5,897 bases of DNA from Nostoc sp. CHAB 5715 (GTDB lineage: Bacteria; Cyanobacteriota; Cyanobacteriia; Cyanobacteriales; Nostocaceae): NCBI RefSeq assembly GCF_020829685.1, contig NZ_JAIVFR010000443.1, forward strand, positions 1 to 5,897, given 5' to 3'. This document shows, in pieces, positions 1 to 5,897 of the stretch. Below the pieces are notes generated by a model. The model saw nothing but the letters and a program-made list of their open reading frames with translations. It was not told the origin of the DNA and searched no databases. Position 1 is the stretch's first letter, and every line of letters starts with the position of its first letter. Position numbers and translations under genes: made by a program.

Positions 1-107
1 GTGTAGTCAAAAAAACTAGAGCCAAATTCCCTTCAAAGAAACCGATACATAAAGGGCAAGGAGCTAAATTAGAAACACTCACTTTTTCTCTACTCAACAC
101 TGCTTAG
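1..107 (+). other. Possible 3' tail of an unidentified reading frame entering from the left; breakpoint zone
   Basis: A reading frame open from the window edge (codons from position 3) runs about 34 residues and stops at TAG 105-107. The peptide is basic, with KKTRAKFPSKK near its start and ending in SLLNTA. Such a tail could belong to a transposase, but I do not recognise the family, and the other two frames are broken by stops. Homology of the next gene to plasmid replication proteins starts only around positions 104-125, so this stretch is probably the foreign side of the junction that removed that gene's 5' half. The open frame may also be chance. Confidence 0.2.
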
Positions 108-124
108 AGCTTAACCGAACCGTA

Positions 125-1903
125 TTGGCACACGACCAAGGGAGACGGGTATTAATTATCACCCATCGTATTCAATTAGGTGAGGCATTGTGTAATCGGT
201 TTGGTGTTAACTATGTTACCGAAGTCCGCACGAATGAAACAGGCACATTGTTGGGATACGGGGTGTGCGTGGATTCACTGCATCAGGAAAGTCAGGCGCG
301 ATTCAACCCCAACGACTGGGCGAATGATGTCATTATTATTGATGAATGTGACCAAGTATTCTGGCATTTGCTCAACTCTGGTACGGAAGTACAGAAGCGT
401 AGGGTATCCGTTCTCAAGAACCTCAAGCAGTTAGTGCAGAATGTTCTAGGCAGCAGTCAGGGAAAGATTTACCTATCTTCTGCTGATGTGTCCGACACAG
501 ATGTAAAATACGTTCTTTCTTTGGCGGGAGAATATCGAGTCAATCCGTTCGTAATCGTCAACAATTATCGCCACGTAGCGGGAAACTGTTACAATTATCC
601 TGGCAACAGCCCGAAGAATCTGATTGTCGCATTGGATAAGGCGATCGCCGCAGGGGGACATCATCTACTCTGCTGCTCTGGTCAAAAAGCCAAGTCCAAA
701 TGGGGAACCCAGGCAGTTGAAGAACGATTTCGCCGCAAATTCCCACACCTGCGAATCCTCAGAATTGACAGTGAATCTGTTGCAGACCCCTCACATCCAG
801 CGTTCGGTTGTATCGCTCACCTGAACGAGATTCTCACCCAGTATGATTTGGTTATCGCATCTCCAAGTCTTGAAACTGGGGTTAGCATCGACATTCGAGG
901 ACATTTTGATGGTGTTTGGGGGATTTTTCAGGGTGTGCAGCCGGTTAACTCTGTGCGGCAGATGTTGGCACGGGTTAGGGAAACTGTTGACCGTCATATT
1001 TGGGTGAGAGAGTGGGGGATGTCGGTTGTAGGGAATGGCTCTACATCTATTGGGGGATTGCTCAGAAGTCAACACGTCGCAACACAAGCTAACATTGCGC
1101 TGTTGTCGGCGGCGGACAATGACGATTACAGCTTTGTTGATCAGAACTTTCAGCCCGAATCTTTGCAGACTTGGGGCAAACGTGGTTCCGTGATTAACGT
1201 TGAGATGCGGCGCTATCGAGAATCTGTGCTTGCGGGTTTGGTCGAAGATGGTTACACCATTATTGATGCCTTGGATGCTGACGATGATGAGAGCGGGGCA
1301 GTTATCGAGTCGGTTAAAGCCGCGTCTGTTGAATTGTATACTGCTGAATGTGAAGCGATCGCGGATTCTCCAACCATCTCTGATGCCGAACTCAAGAAGC
1401 TGCAAGACACAAGGGCGAAAACCAAAACCGAAAGACATCAGCAGCGCAAGGCTGAATTATCCCGTCGCTACGAAATTGACGTAACCCCTGAGCTTGTCGA
1501 GAAAGATGACGACGGCTGGTATCCTCAACTGCGGATGCACTATTATTTGACGCTGGGACGGGAATTTCTGACGAACCGTGATACTAAACGAGCAAAAGCG
1601 CAGTTAGAATTGGGGGAGAATTCGATTTGGAAACCGGATTTTAACAAGGGGCAGATGTTGCCATCGGTGCTGTTGTTAGAAGAACTGAATCTGTTGCAGT
1701 TGCTTACACCTGGGGAACGGTTACGCTCTTCTGACGAGGCAATGCAGGAATTTAAAGCACTGGCACTAAAGCATCGGCACGTTATCAAGAATTACTTGAA
1801 TGTTAGTATCTCGGAAAAACTGACTCCGATAGCGATCGCACAGAAGTTACTTGGAATTATGGGCAGATTGGGTCCTGAATCTGATTGCGCTCAAACCCCA
1901 TAA
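125..1903 (+). pseudogene. 5'-truncated plasmid replication protein, CyRepA1-type helicase part
   Basis: This 592-residue frame matches the C-terminal part of cyanobacterial plasmid replication proteins of the CyRepA1 type. As recalled, these are about 1000 residues or more, with a DUF3854 primase-like domain followed by a superfamily 2 helicase. Visible helicase motifs are THR (13-15, motif Ia-like), the Walker B box DECD (73-76), LSSAD (117-121, motif III-like), SPSLETGVSID (246-256, motif V-like) and QMLARVRE (279-286, motif VI-like with arginines). A charged, probably helical linker follows at about 415-450. The DUF3854 domain and the Walker A GxGKT loop, expected just before residue 1, are absent, so ATP-driven activity is unlikely. 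The frame is open back only to a TAA at 65-67. The only start at its head is TTG 125 with no Shine-Dalgarno, and the first ATG codon comes near residue 299. I therefore read it as a relic. The C-terminus may also be altered. HIP1 sites inside it suggest a cyanobacterial origin. Confidence 0.8.
641..648. repeat. HIP1 palindrome GCGATCGC (one of six copies)
   Basis: The octamer GCGATCGC occurs exactly at 641-648, 1355-1362, 1832-1839, 2212-2219, 3309-3316 and 4432-4439. This is far more than expected by chance in 5.9 kb and is the highly iterated palindrome known from cyanobacterial genomes. Three copies lie in the replication-protein relic, one in the following gap and two in glmS. The relic therefore shares the base-composition habit of the chromosome around it. 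No function is implied for individual copies. Confidence 0.95.
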
Positions 1904-2352
1904 ACGGCTCTATTTTCAGCGTGGTTTCTATGCCCTATCCCTTATGCAGCAACCTTTATAGGTACGTTGTCACCCTGTGAGGTGTTTCACTACCCTGGCT
2001 ACCAAGAAACTGCTACGAGAGAATCGGAGTTTTGGGATTTGAGATCGCGCCCCTGAGTCGCACTTGACGCTCAAGCCGACCCTTTTCAAGAGGTATCTAG
2101 AACTTTTGATACCCACAAGAAGACTTTTCAAACATCCTTTCCTAATGTTTTTTTTACCACAGAATACATTCGTGACAGGTTAAGGCAAAATAAATTTTGT
2201 AAATAAATGATGCGATCGCTAAGTTAAAACTTGTGTTTTCTACCGCAATTTTCGCCAATATTTTAAGCATTAAGGAATAAGAATTTAAAAAGCTTTGACG
2301 TAGCCTGACAAAGAAATGGTATCAGATACTCATCTAATATAAAATTCCGCCT
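1904..2352. other. Gene-free gap with small hairpins and possible decayed coding
   Basis: No supported gene lies in these 449 bases. Continuing the frame of the preceding relic past its TAA gives a stretch interrupted only by TGA at 2054-2056 and ending at TAA 2204-2206. The last 49 codons look moderately protein-like but match no family I know, and the opposite strand is also open in places, so coding is unproven. Small inverted repeats are CTTGA/TCAAG (2063-2075), GGTATC/GATACC (2092-2097 with 2108-2113) and CAAAAT/ATTTTG (2186-2199). None is followed by a T-run, so none is a convincing terminator. The last 60 bases are AT-rich and probably hold the promoter of the next gene. Confidence 0.6.
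2319..2340 (+). promoter_or_regulatory. Candidate promoter and 11-bp palindrome ahead of the chimeric gene
   Basis: TAATAT at 2335-2340 fits a -10 box and lies 12 bases before the ATG at 2353, which would give a very short leader. No good -35 box stands 17 bases further up. The TTGACG at 2295-2300 is too far from it, and pairs only with the poor box GGTATC at 2318-2323. Just upstream of the -10 is a perfect palindrome GTATCAGATAC (2319-2329), placed where a regulator could bind. No Shine-Dalgarno precedes the ATG, which is common in cyanobacteria. Confidence 0.3.
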
Positions 2353-2874
2353 ATGCGCCTGACTTCACTGGATGTTTTTCGCGGCATTACGATCGCTGCG
2401 ATGATTCTCGTCAATATGGCGGGTGTCGCAGATGATGTATATCCTCCCTTAGCCCACGCCGATTGGCACGGTTGCACACCAACTGATTTGGTATTTCCCT
2501 TCTTTCTCTTCATTGTTGGTGTAGCGATGACTTTCTCGCTGTTAAAGTACACCGAAGGTAATAAACCAACCTCAACTATTTACAGGCGGGTATTGCGCCG
2601 CGCTGCCATTCTCTTTGCCTTGGGATTGCTGCTAAATGGCTTTTGGAATCAGGGTGTTTGGACTTTTGACTTAGAACAACTGCAACTCGTAGGGCACGAC
2701 TTTTATATGTTCCGCAACTCTGAAACTGGAGAGATTAATGTAATTTACGAACGCAACCACGGCGGTTATGGTGTGATCCATCCCCGCAATGGTAACGGCC
2801 ATACTAACGGTAAGAATGGTAAAGCAACCCAGACTAATATTGTCATGCCGGAAAAGTTGCACTCGAGTAAATAG
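2353..2874 (+). CDS. Chimeric protein: NagX/DUF5009-like acyltransferase N-terminus fused to LrtA/HPF C-terminal domain
   Basis: Residues 1-106 match the start of the DUF5009/NagX (heparan-alpha-glucosaminide N-acetyltransferase-like) membrane family. The opening [16 protein letters not shown] is typical, as is [15 protein letters not shown] (45-59). Three hydrophobic segments lie at about 11-27, 45-65 and 84-98. H35, in the loop before segment two, is near where I recall the family's catalytic histidine. Family members are usually about 370-400 residues, so more than two thirds is missing. At residue 107 the sequence switches to the C-terminal domain of long-form ribosome hibernation factor (LrtA/HPF). 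[16 protein letters not shown] (107-122) and [19 protein letters not shown] (126-144) are its hallmark, followed by a Gly/Asn/Lys-rich tail. In HPF that domain pairs two ribosome-bound copies to form 100S dimers. The LrtA ribosome-binding N-terminus is absent. The acyltransferase half cannot be active. The product is either a membrane-tethered dimerisation domain or a non-functional fusion relic. The family calls are firm; function is inference. Confidence 0.8.
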   Translation: MRLTSLDVFRGITIAAMILVNMAGVADDVYPPLAHADWHGCTPTDLVFPFFLFIVGVAMTFSLLKYTEGNKPTSTIYRRVLRRAAILFALGLLLNGFWNQGVWTFDLEQLQLVGHDFYMFRNSETGEINVIYERNHGGYGVIHPRNGNGHTNGKNGKATQTNIVMPEKLHSSK

Positions 2875-2946
2875 GGAGTAGGGAGTAGGAGATGAGGGAG
2901 ATGAGGGAGATATGCAAGAAATAACTCCTCACTCCTAACTCCTAAC
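2872..2946. repeat. Purine-rich short tandem repeats with pyrimidine-rich partner arm
   Basis: Two heptamers TAGGGAG (2872-2878 and 2879-2885) begin at the chimera's own TAG stop codon. Two 9-mers GATGAGGGA follow (2891-2899 and 2900-2908). A pyrimidine-rich arm at 2924-2946, built of ACTCCTC/ACTCCTA units, is roughly complementary to the heptamer part, so the region can fold back into an imperfect hairpin. Short tandemly repeated heptamers of this kind are known in filamentous cyanobacteria. The hairpin may also end transcription of the + strand gene, though no T-run follows it. Confidence 0.75.
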
Positions 2947-2954
2947 GGGACTTC

Positions 2955-2995
2955 AAAAAAATTGCTGGATGTGCTAAAATATGACCATCCAGCAA
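2955..2995 (-). terminator. Intrinsic terminator of glmS
   Basis: Positions 2962-2971 and 2986-2995 form a perfect 10-bp stem (TTGCTGGATG with its complement) around a 14-base loop. Read on the minus strand, the stem is followed at once by seven T residues (A-run at 2955-2961). It lies 45 bases past the glmS stop codon and is oriented for glmS. On the + strand no T-run follows, so it would not be a strong terminator for the convergent chimeric gene. Confidence 0.9.
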
Positions 2996-3040
2996 CAATA
3001 TCATGTAATTTCTAGTAAAGTTACTGTTTAGTAGTGTAAA

Positions 3041-4930
3041 TTATTCTACGGTAACACTTTTAGCGAGATTTCTTGGCTGATCGACATCCAAACCACGACG
3101 GGCGGCAATATGATAAGCCAATAATTGCAAAGGAACTACTGTCAGAATCGGAGAAAGTAATTCTTCTACATGAGAGACGGGAAGAAGATCGTTAAAAATT
3201 TCCGCAGCTTCGCCATCGTTGACGGGAGTCACGCCAATTAACCGAGAATCTCTAGCTTTAGCTTCCTGGGCATTAGAAATAACTTTTTCGTAAACACTAC
3301 CAGGTATTGCGATCGCAACTACTGGTACTTTCGCATCTAATAGAGCGATCGGGCCATGTTTCATCTCTCCAGCCGGATACCCTTCGGCATGAATATAGCT
3401 GATTTCTTTTAATTTCAACGCCCCTTCCAAAGCAATAGGAAAGTTAATTCCTCTTCCCACAAAAATGAAATCTTGAGTTTCGGCGAATTCGTGGGCTAGC
3501 TGTTCGGTTAAACGTTCCTGACTTTCCAAAGTTGCCTCAATTTCTTTAGGAATTTGCCGCAACCCATTAATAATTTTCTCTAAAATATCTTTTGAAACTG
3601 TCTGACGACGAGCTGCTAAATCCAATGCCAATGCATAAAACGCCATCAGTTGAGCAATAAAAGTTTTTGTTCCCGCTACGCTAATTTCAATTCCCGCTAG
3701 GGTACTGATGATGTGCGGTACCATACGACCGAGGTTGCTTTCTGGGCGATTAGTAATGCCTAAGAGTCGCGCTTGATATTTGGGTTCTTTCCCTTGGCGG
3801 CGTTCTTTTTCCATCGCCAAAGCTGCTAGGGTATCAGCAGTTTCACCTGATTGGGTAACGCCAATAATTAATGTATTAGCTGTTAGAGGTGATGGTGCAT
3901 AGCGATACTCTGAGGCGTAATGAACTTGAGTTGAAATCCCTGCTAGTTGTTCGATTAAATATTTTCCGATTAATGCTGCGTGCCAACTCGTACCACAGGC
4001 GACGATCTGAATTTGTTCTAAATCGGTGTATAAATCCGCAGGTAAACCAAGATTGATTGGCGATTCGGTAGATTCGGCTGGATTAAAGTAAGCGTCTAAA
4101 CTAGCTCTTACTACCCCTGGTTGCTCATGAATTTCTTTGAGCATGAAGTGTTTGAATCCCTGCTTTTCTACCATTGCAGGATTGAAGTTGAGCAGTCGGG
4201 GTTGTTTTTTCAACCTGTCGCCAGCAAAATTGTAAATCTCAACGCCCAAAGGTGTAAGGCGGGCAATTTCGCCATTTTCTAGAGGTAGCACTGCACGAGT
4301 GTAAGAAACGATCGCAGGCGTATCAGACGCACAGAAGAACTCCCCTTGCCCAAAACCAATTACCAAAGGCGCTTGCTGGCGAACAACAATCAATTCATCG
4401 GGGTAGTCAGCAGAAATAACTGCGATCGCAAATGCTCCGTGCAAGTGGTTAACTGCTTGGCGAATTGCCTCTAATAAGGGGGATGAGGCAGATGAGGGAG
4501 ATGAGGGGGGAAGATTCTTTAAAAATTCGGCGATGAGATGGGGAATGACTTCGGTATCAGTTTCAGAAAGAAACTTGTGTCCTTTTCCTTTGAGTTCCTC
4601 GCGTAAGTCGCGGTAATTTTCGATAATGCCATTTTGTACCACCGCCACTCGCTTTGCCGTATCCATGTGGGGATGGGCATTGTACTCTTCTGGTTTACCA
4701 TGAGTTGCCCAGCGAGTGTGACCAATACCAATTTGGGCAGGGGCTTCTATTTGTTCCAGTTTAGAACGCAGGTTATACAGTTTGCCCTTTGCCCGCACAC
4801 AATTAACCTCACCTTCCCAAACAGTAGCGATTCCAGCAGAATCGTAACCCCTATACTCTAGTTTTTCCAGTCCAGCCAGTAAAATGTCTGTCGCCGCTTG
4901 AGTGCCTATATATCCAACGATTCCGCACAT
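3041..4930 (-). CDS. glmS: Glutamine-fructose-6-phosphate aminotransferase (isomerising)
   Basis: GlmS makes glucosamine-6-phosphate from fructose-6-phosphate and glutamine in the cytosol, the first committed step to UDP-GlcNAc, peptidoglycan and lipid A. The 629-residue protein is complete. The N-terminal glutaminase domain (about 1-245) starts MCGIVGYIG with C2 as nucleophile once Met is removed. It carries HTRWATHG (71-78), NGIIENY (100-106) and SETDTEV (122-128). Two SIS sugar-binding domains follow: CGTSWHAA (312-319) and TQSGETADTL (359-368) in the first, GRGINFPIALEGALKLKEI (492-510) in the second. E509, H525 and K624 in the closing DQPRNLAKSVTVE correspond to E. coli E488, H504 and K603, at a constant offset of 21. 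Residues 141-151 are a low-complexity Pro/Ser stretch encoded by a tandem repeat. The ATG at 4930 is set by the essential Cys2. A weak AAGAAG lies just upstream. A strong terminator follows the gene. I see no glmS ribozyme signature in the leader. Confidence 0.97.
   Translation of the reverse strand: MCGIVGYIGTQAATDILLAGLEKLEYRGYDSAGIATVWEGEVNCVRAKGKLYNLRSKLEQIEAPAQIGIGHTRWATHGKPEEYNAHPHMDTAKRVAVVQNGIIENYRDLREELKGKGHKFLSETDTEVIPHLIAEFLKNLPPSSPSSASSPLLEAIRQAVNHLHGAFAIAVISADYPDELIVVRQQAPLVIGFGQGEFFCASDTPAIVSYTRAVLPLENGEIARLTPLGVEIYNFAGDRLKKQPRLLNFNPAMVEKQGFKHFMLKEIHEQPGVVRASLDAYFNPAESTESPINLGLPADLYTDLEQIQIVACGTSWHAALIGKYLIEQLAGISTQVHYASEYRYAPSPLTANTLIIGVTQSGETADTLAALAMEKERRQGKEPKYQARLLGITNRPESNLGRMVPHIISTLAGIEISVAGTKTFIAQLMAFYALALDLAARRQTVSKDILEKIINGLRQIPKEIEATLESQERLTEQLAHEFAETQDFIFVGRGINFPIALEGALKLKEISYIHAEGYPAGEMKHGPIALLDAKVPVVAIAIPGSVYEKVISNAQEAKARDSRLIGVTPVNDGEAAEIFNDLLPVSHVEELLSPILTVVPLQLLAYHIAARRGLDVDQPRNLAKSVTVE
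4478..4510. repeat. In-frame 9-bp tandem repeat inside glmS
   Basis: On the + strand three near-identical 9-mers, GATGAGGCA (4482-4490), GATGAGGGA (4491-4499) and GATGAGGGG (4500-4508), are flanked by G-runs. Read on the minus strand they encode PPSSPSSASSP, residues 141-151 of GlmS. The insert lies between the AEFLKN helix and LLEAIRQAV, a place likely to be a surface loop. The unit GATGAGGGA is the same as in the spacer at 2891-2908, so this is an intergenic repeat family found inside a gene. Its multiple-of-three unit keeps the frame. Confidence 0.9.
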
Positions 4931-4966
4931 TGTTCACACCACTTCTTTTTCAAGATGATTAGATCC

Positions 4967-4972
4967 AGTATA
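4967..4972 (-). promoter_or_regulatory. Candidate -10 box of glmS
   Basis: On the minus strand this is TATACT, close to the consensus -10 box, and would start transcription about 30 bases before the glmS ATG. The hexamer 17 bases upstream is a poor -35 (AATGTC), which is tolerated by many cyanobacterial promoters. It is the best match in the leader, and it lies downstream of the spacer terminator, as expected if glmS has its own promoter. Confidence 0.35.
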
Positions 4973-5044
4973 GTTGGTAGCACAAAGTAGACATTTTGCA
5001 AATATAGCAATCCGATTTGATTTCTGAACTTCTTTGTGTAGGCA

Positions 5045-5058
5045 GGGAGTAGGGAGTA
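5045..5058. repeat. Heptamer tandem repeat GGGAGTA
   Basis: Two perfect copies of GGGAGTA stand in tandem at 5045-5051 and 5052-5058. They abut and slightly overlap the palindrome that begins at 5056. It is the same heptamer, in another phase, as the TAGGGAG units at 2872-2885, pointing to one repeat family dispersed through the locus. Confidence 0.85.
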
Positions 5059-5083
5059 GAGACGCGATTAATCGCGTCTGTAC
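5056..5083. repeat. 28-bp palindromic dispersed element
   Basis: The core 5060-5079 is a perfect 20-bp palindrome with half-site AGACGCGAT around a TA centre. It extends to GTA...TAC at 5056-5058 and 5081-5083 with one mismatch (5059/5080). It resembles the REP-like hairpin family built on GACGCGAT that I recall as abundant in Nostoc-type genomes. No T-run follows on either strand, so it is not an intrinsic terminator. It would form a stable cruciform or RNA hairpin. Confidence 0.85.
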
Positions 5084-5144
5084 TAGGGAATCAGCCTTTT
5101 CGAGTTGAGGGCGAGTTATTTCAAAAATCAAATAGGAGTCCTAT

Positions 5145-5167
5145 AAAAAAGGGAGTAAATTACTCCC
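5145..5167 (-). terminator. Intrinsic terminator between psaC and glmS
   Basis: GGGAGTA (5151-5157) and TACTCCC (5161-5167) form a perfect short stem. Read on the minus strand, six T residues follow directly (A-run 5145-5150). It would end transcripts coming from psaC, whose stop is about 290 bases upstream, and so keep glmS a separate unit. The left arm is identical to the spacer heptamer repeat, so the terminator may have arisen from two inverted copies of it. Confidence 0.65.
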
Positions 5168-5226
5168 TCTGCCACTAGGTATTTTTAAAGATGCTTGCTA
5201 TTAAGAAACTTTAAAAGTTTTGAACA

Positions 5227-5347
5227 CTGAGTTCTGAGTTCTGAATTCCTTTAGCGTCGCGGGGCGTAGCCCGTGCTGAGTGAAGAATCAAGAAATTGTT
5301 TTTTTGATTTACTTCTTTTGCCTCAGGACTCAAGACTCAGAACTCAG
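5227..5347. repeat. Inverted-repeat element with 13-bp perfect arms
   Basis: Arm 5227-5239 (CTGAGTTCTGAGT) is the exact reverse complement of 5335-5347. The match continues imperfectly inward. The interior of about 95 bases includes a small GGGC/GCCC hairpin (5262-5272) in a GCGTCGCGGGGCGTAGCCC segment, itself like another dispersed cyanobacterial repeat, and a T-rich stretch. No coding is seen. It lies just downstream of psaC and could fold in its 3' untranslated region. The structure resembles a small non-autonomous repeat, but I see no target-site duplication. Confidence 0.6.
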
Positions 5348-5454
5348 AGAGAACTCTGAGCAAAGCAAAGGCTTGCGCTCAACCTTTCTGGAAGAACGGT
5401 TGGGGAGTAGACCCGCGTAGCGATCAGAAGTTCGGTGACTTAGCACTGAGCTTT

Positions 5455-5747
<293 letters not shown>

Positions 5748-5897
5748 ATCAACGCATAGTTTACCGCAGTGGTTGATAGGCCGTAATCAAAAGGCTACAT
5801 AACTTCAAACAATGTAATGAGCACCCTTGATAAGTGGTTTTTCCGAGATTGTCCCTATTGCTTTATTAATTAGCAACATGATCAAAGCGTATTTACC

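Larger units (their letters stand above)
4931..5454. other. Repeat-rich spacer between psaC and glmS
   Basis: These 524 bases hold no supported gene. From the psaC side toward glmS they contain an inverted-repeat element (5227-5347), a minus-strand terminator (5145-5167), a 28-bp palindrome (5056-5083), a heptamer tandem repeat (5045-5058) and the glmS leader with a candidate promoter. A 65-codon minus-strand frame over 4934-5131 runs through the palindrome and repeats and is not credible as a gene. The heptamer GGGAGTA recurs three times here, outside and inside the terminator hairpin (5045-5058, 5151-5157, 5403-5409). Confidence 0.7.

Noticed and set aside
125..127. TTG 125 as a true start of a shortened but functional helicase
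   Set aside because: There is no Shine-Dalgarno, and the Walker A motif needed for ATP binding would still be missing.
791..1438. 215-codon minus-strand frame opposite the replication-protein relic
   Set aside because: It lies wholly antisense to a frame with clear helicase motifs and has no recognisable domain of its own; it is a shadow.
2872..2946. CRISPR array suggested by repeated purine-rich units
   Set aside because: Units are only 7-9 bases and directly abutting, with no unique spacers.
4931..5000. A glmS ribozyme or riboswitch in the glmS leader
   Set aside because: That element is known mainly from Firmicutes and relatives, and the short leader shows none of its pseudoknotted helices by eye.
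4934..5131. 65-codon minus-strand frame ahead of glmS
   Set aside because: It runs through the heptamer repeat and the palindrome, has no ribosome binding site and matches no family.
5227..5347. A tRNA or small structured RNA gene in the psaC-glmS spacer
   Set aside because: There is no cloverleaf, anticodon arm or CCA-type end; the pairing is explained by inverted repeats.
5878..5897. Start of a + strand gene at the right edge
   Set aside because: Only six codons are visible, without a ribosome binding site, and they do not resemble the start of AcpP, the neighbour I would expect there.

Overview
The window reads as a stretch of cyanobacterial chromosome, probably from a filamentous Nostocales-type organism. 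Three things point there. A complete psaC gene (photosystem I iron-sulfur subunit) sits at the right end. Six exact copies of the palindrome GCGATCGC (HIP1) are scattered through it. The spacers carry the short purine-rich tandem repeats and dispersed hairpins typical of these genomes. Species cannot be fixed from the sequence alone.

Layout. Positions 1-124 hold no convincing gene and contain the left breakpoint of what follows. Positions 125-1903 (+) are the C-terminal part of a cyanobacterial plasmid replication protein (CyRepA1-type, superfamily 2 helicase-like). It has lost its N-terminal half and Walker A motif, so it is best read as a relic of an integrated plasmid. Positions 1904-2352 are a gene-free gap with small hairpins and a possible promoter. 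Positions 2353-2874 (+) encode a 173-residue chimera. Residues 1-106 are the start of a multi-pass DUF5009/NagX-like (heparan-alpha-glucosaminide N-acetyltransferase family) membrane protein. From about residue 107 it becomes the C-terminal dimerisation domain of the long-form ribosome hibernation factor LrtA/HPF. Positions 3041-4930 (-) are a full-length glmS, with a clear intrinsic terminator at 2955-2995. A 9-bp tandem repeat has expanded in frame inside its glutaminase domain. Positions 4931-5454 are a repeat-rich spacer holding a heptamer tandem repeat, a 28-bp palindromic element, a terminator for the gene upstream and a larger inverted repeat. Positions 5455-5700 (-) are psaC, with a good ribosome binding site. 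The last 197 bases are its promoter region.

How the genes relate. glmS and psaC are ordinary housekeeping genes on the same strand, and I recall them as neighbours in many cyanobacteria. The spacer hairpin suggests they are separate transcription units. The chimera and the replication-protein fragment lie left of glmS on the opposite strand. Both look like products of rearrangement: one is a plasmid gene cut at its 5' end, the other two chromosomal genes joined by a deletion. I see no complete new multi-gene system. The most notable item is the in-frame fusion at 2353-2874, which would tether a ribosome-dimerisation domain to the membrane if it is expressed.
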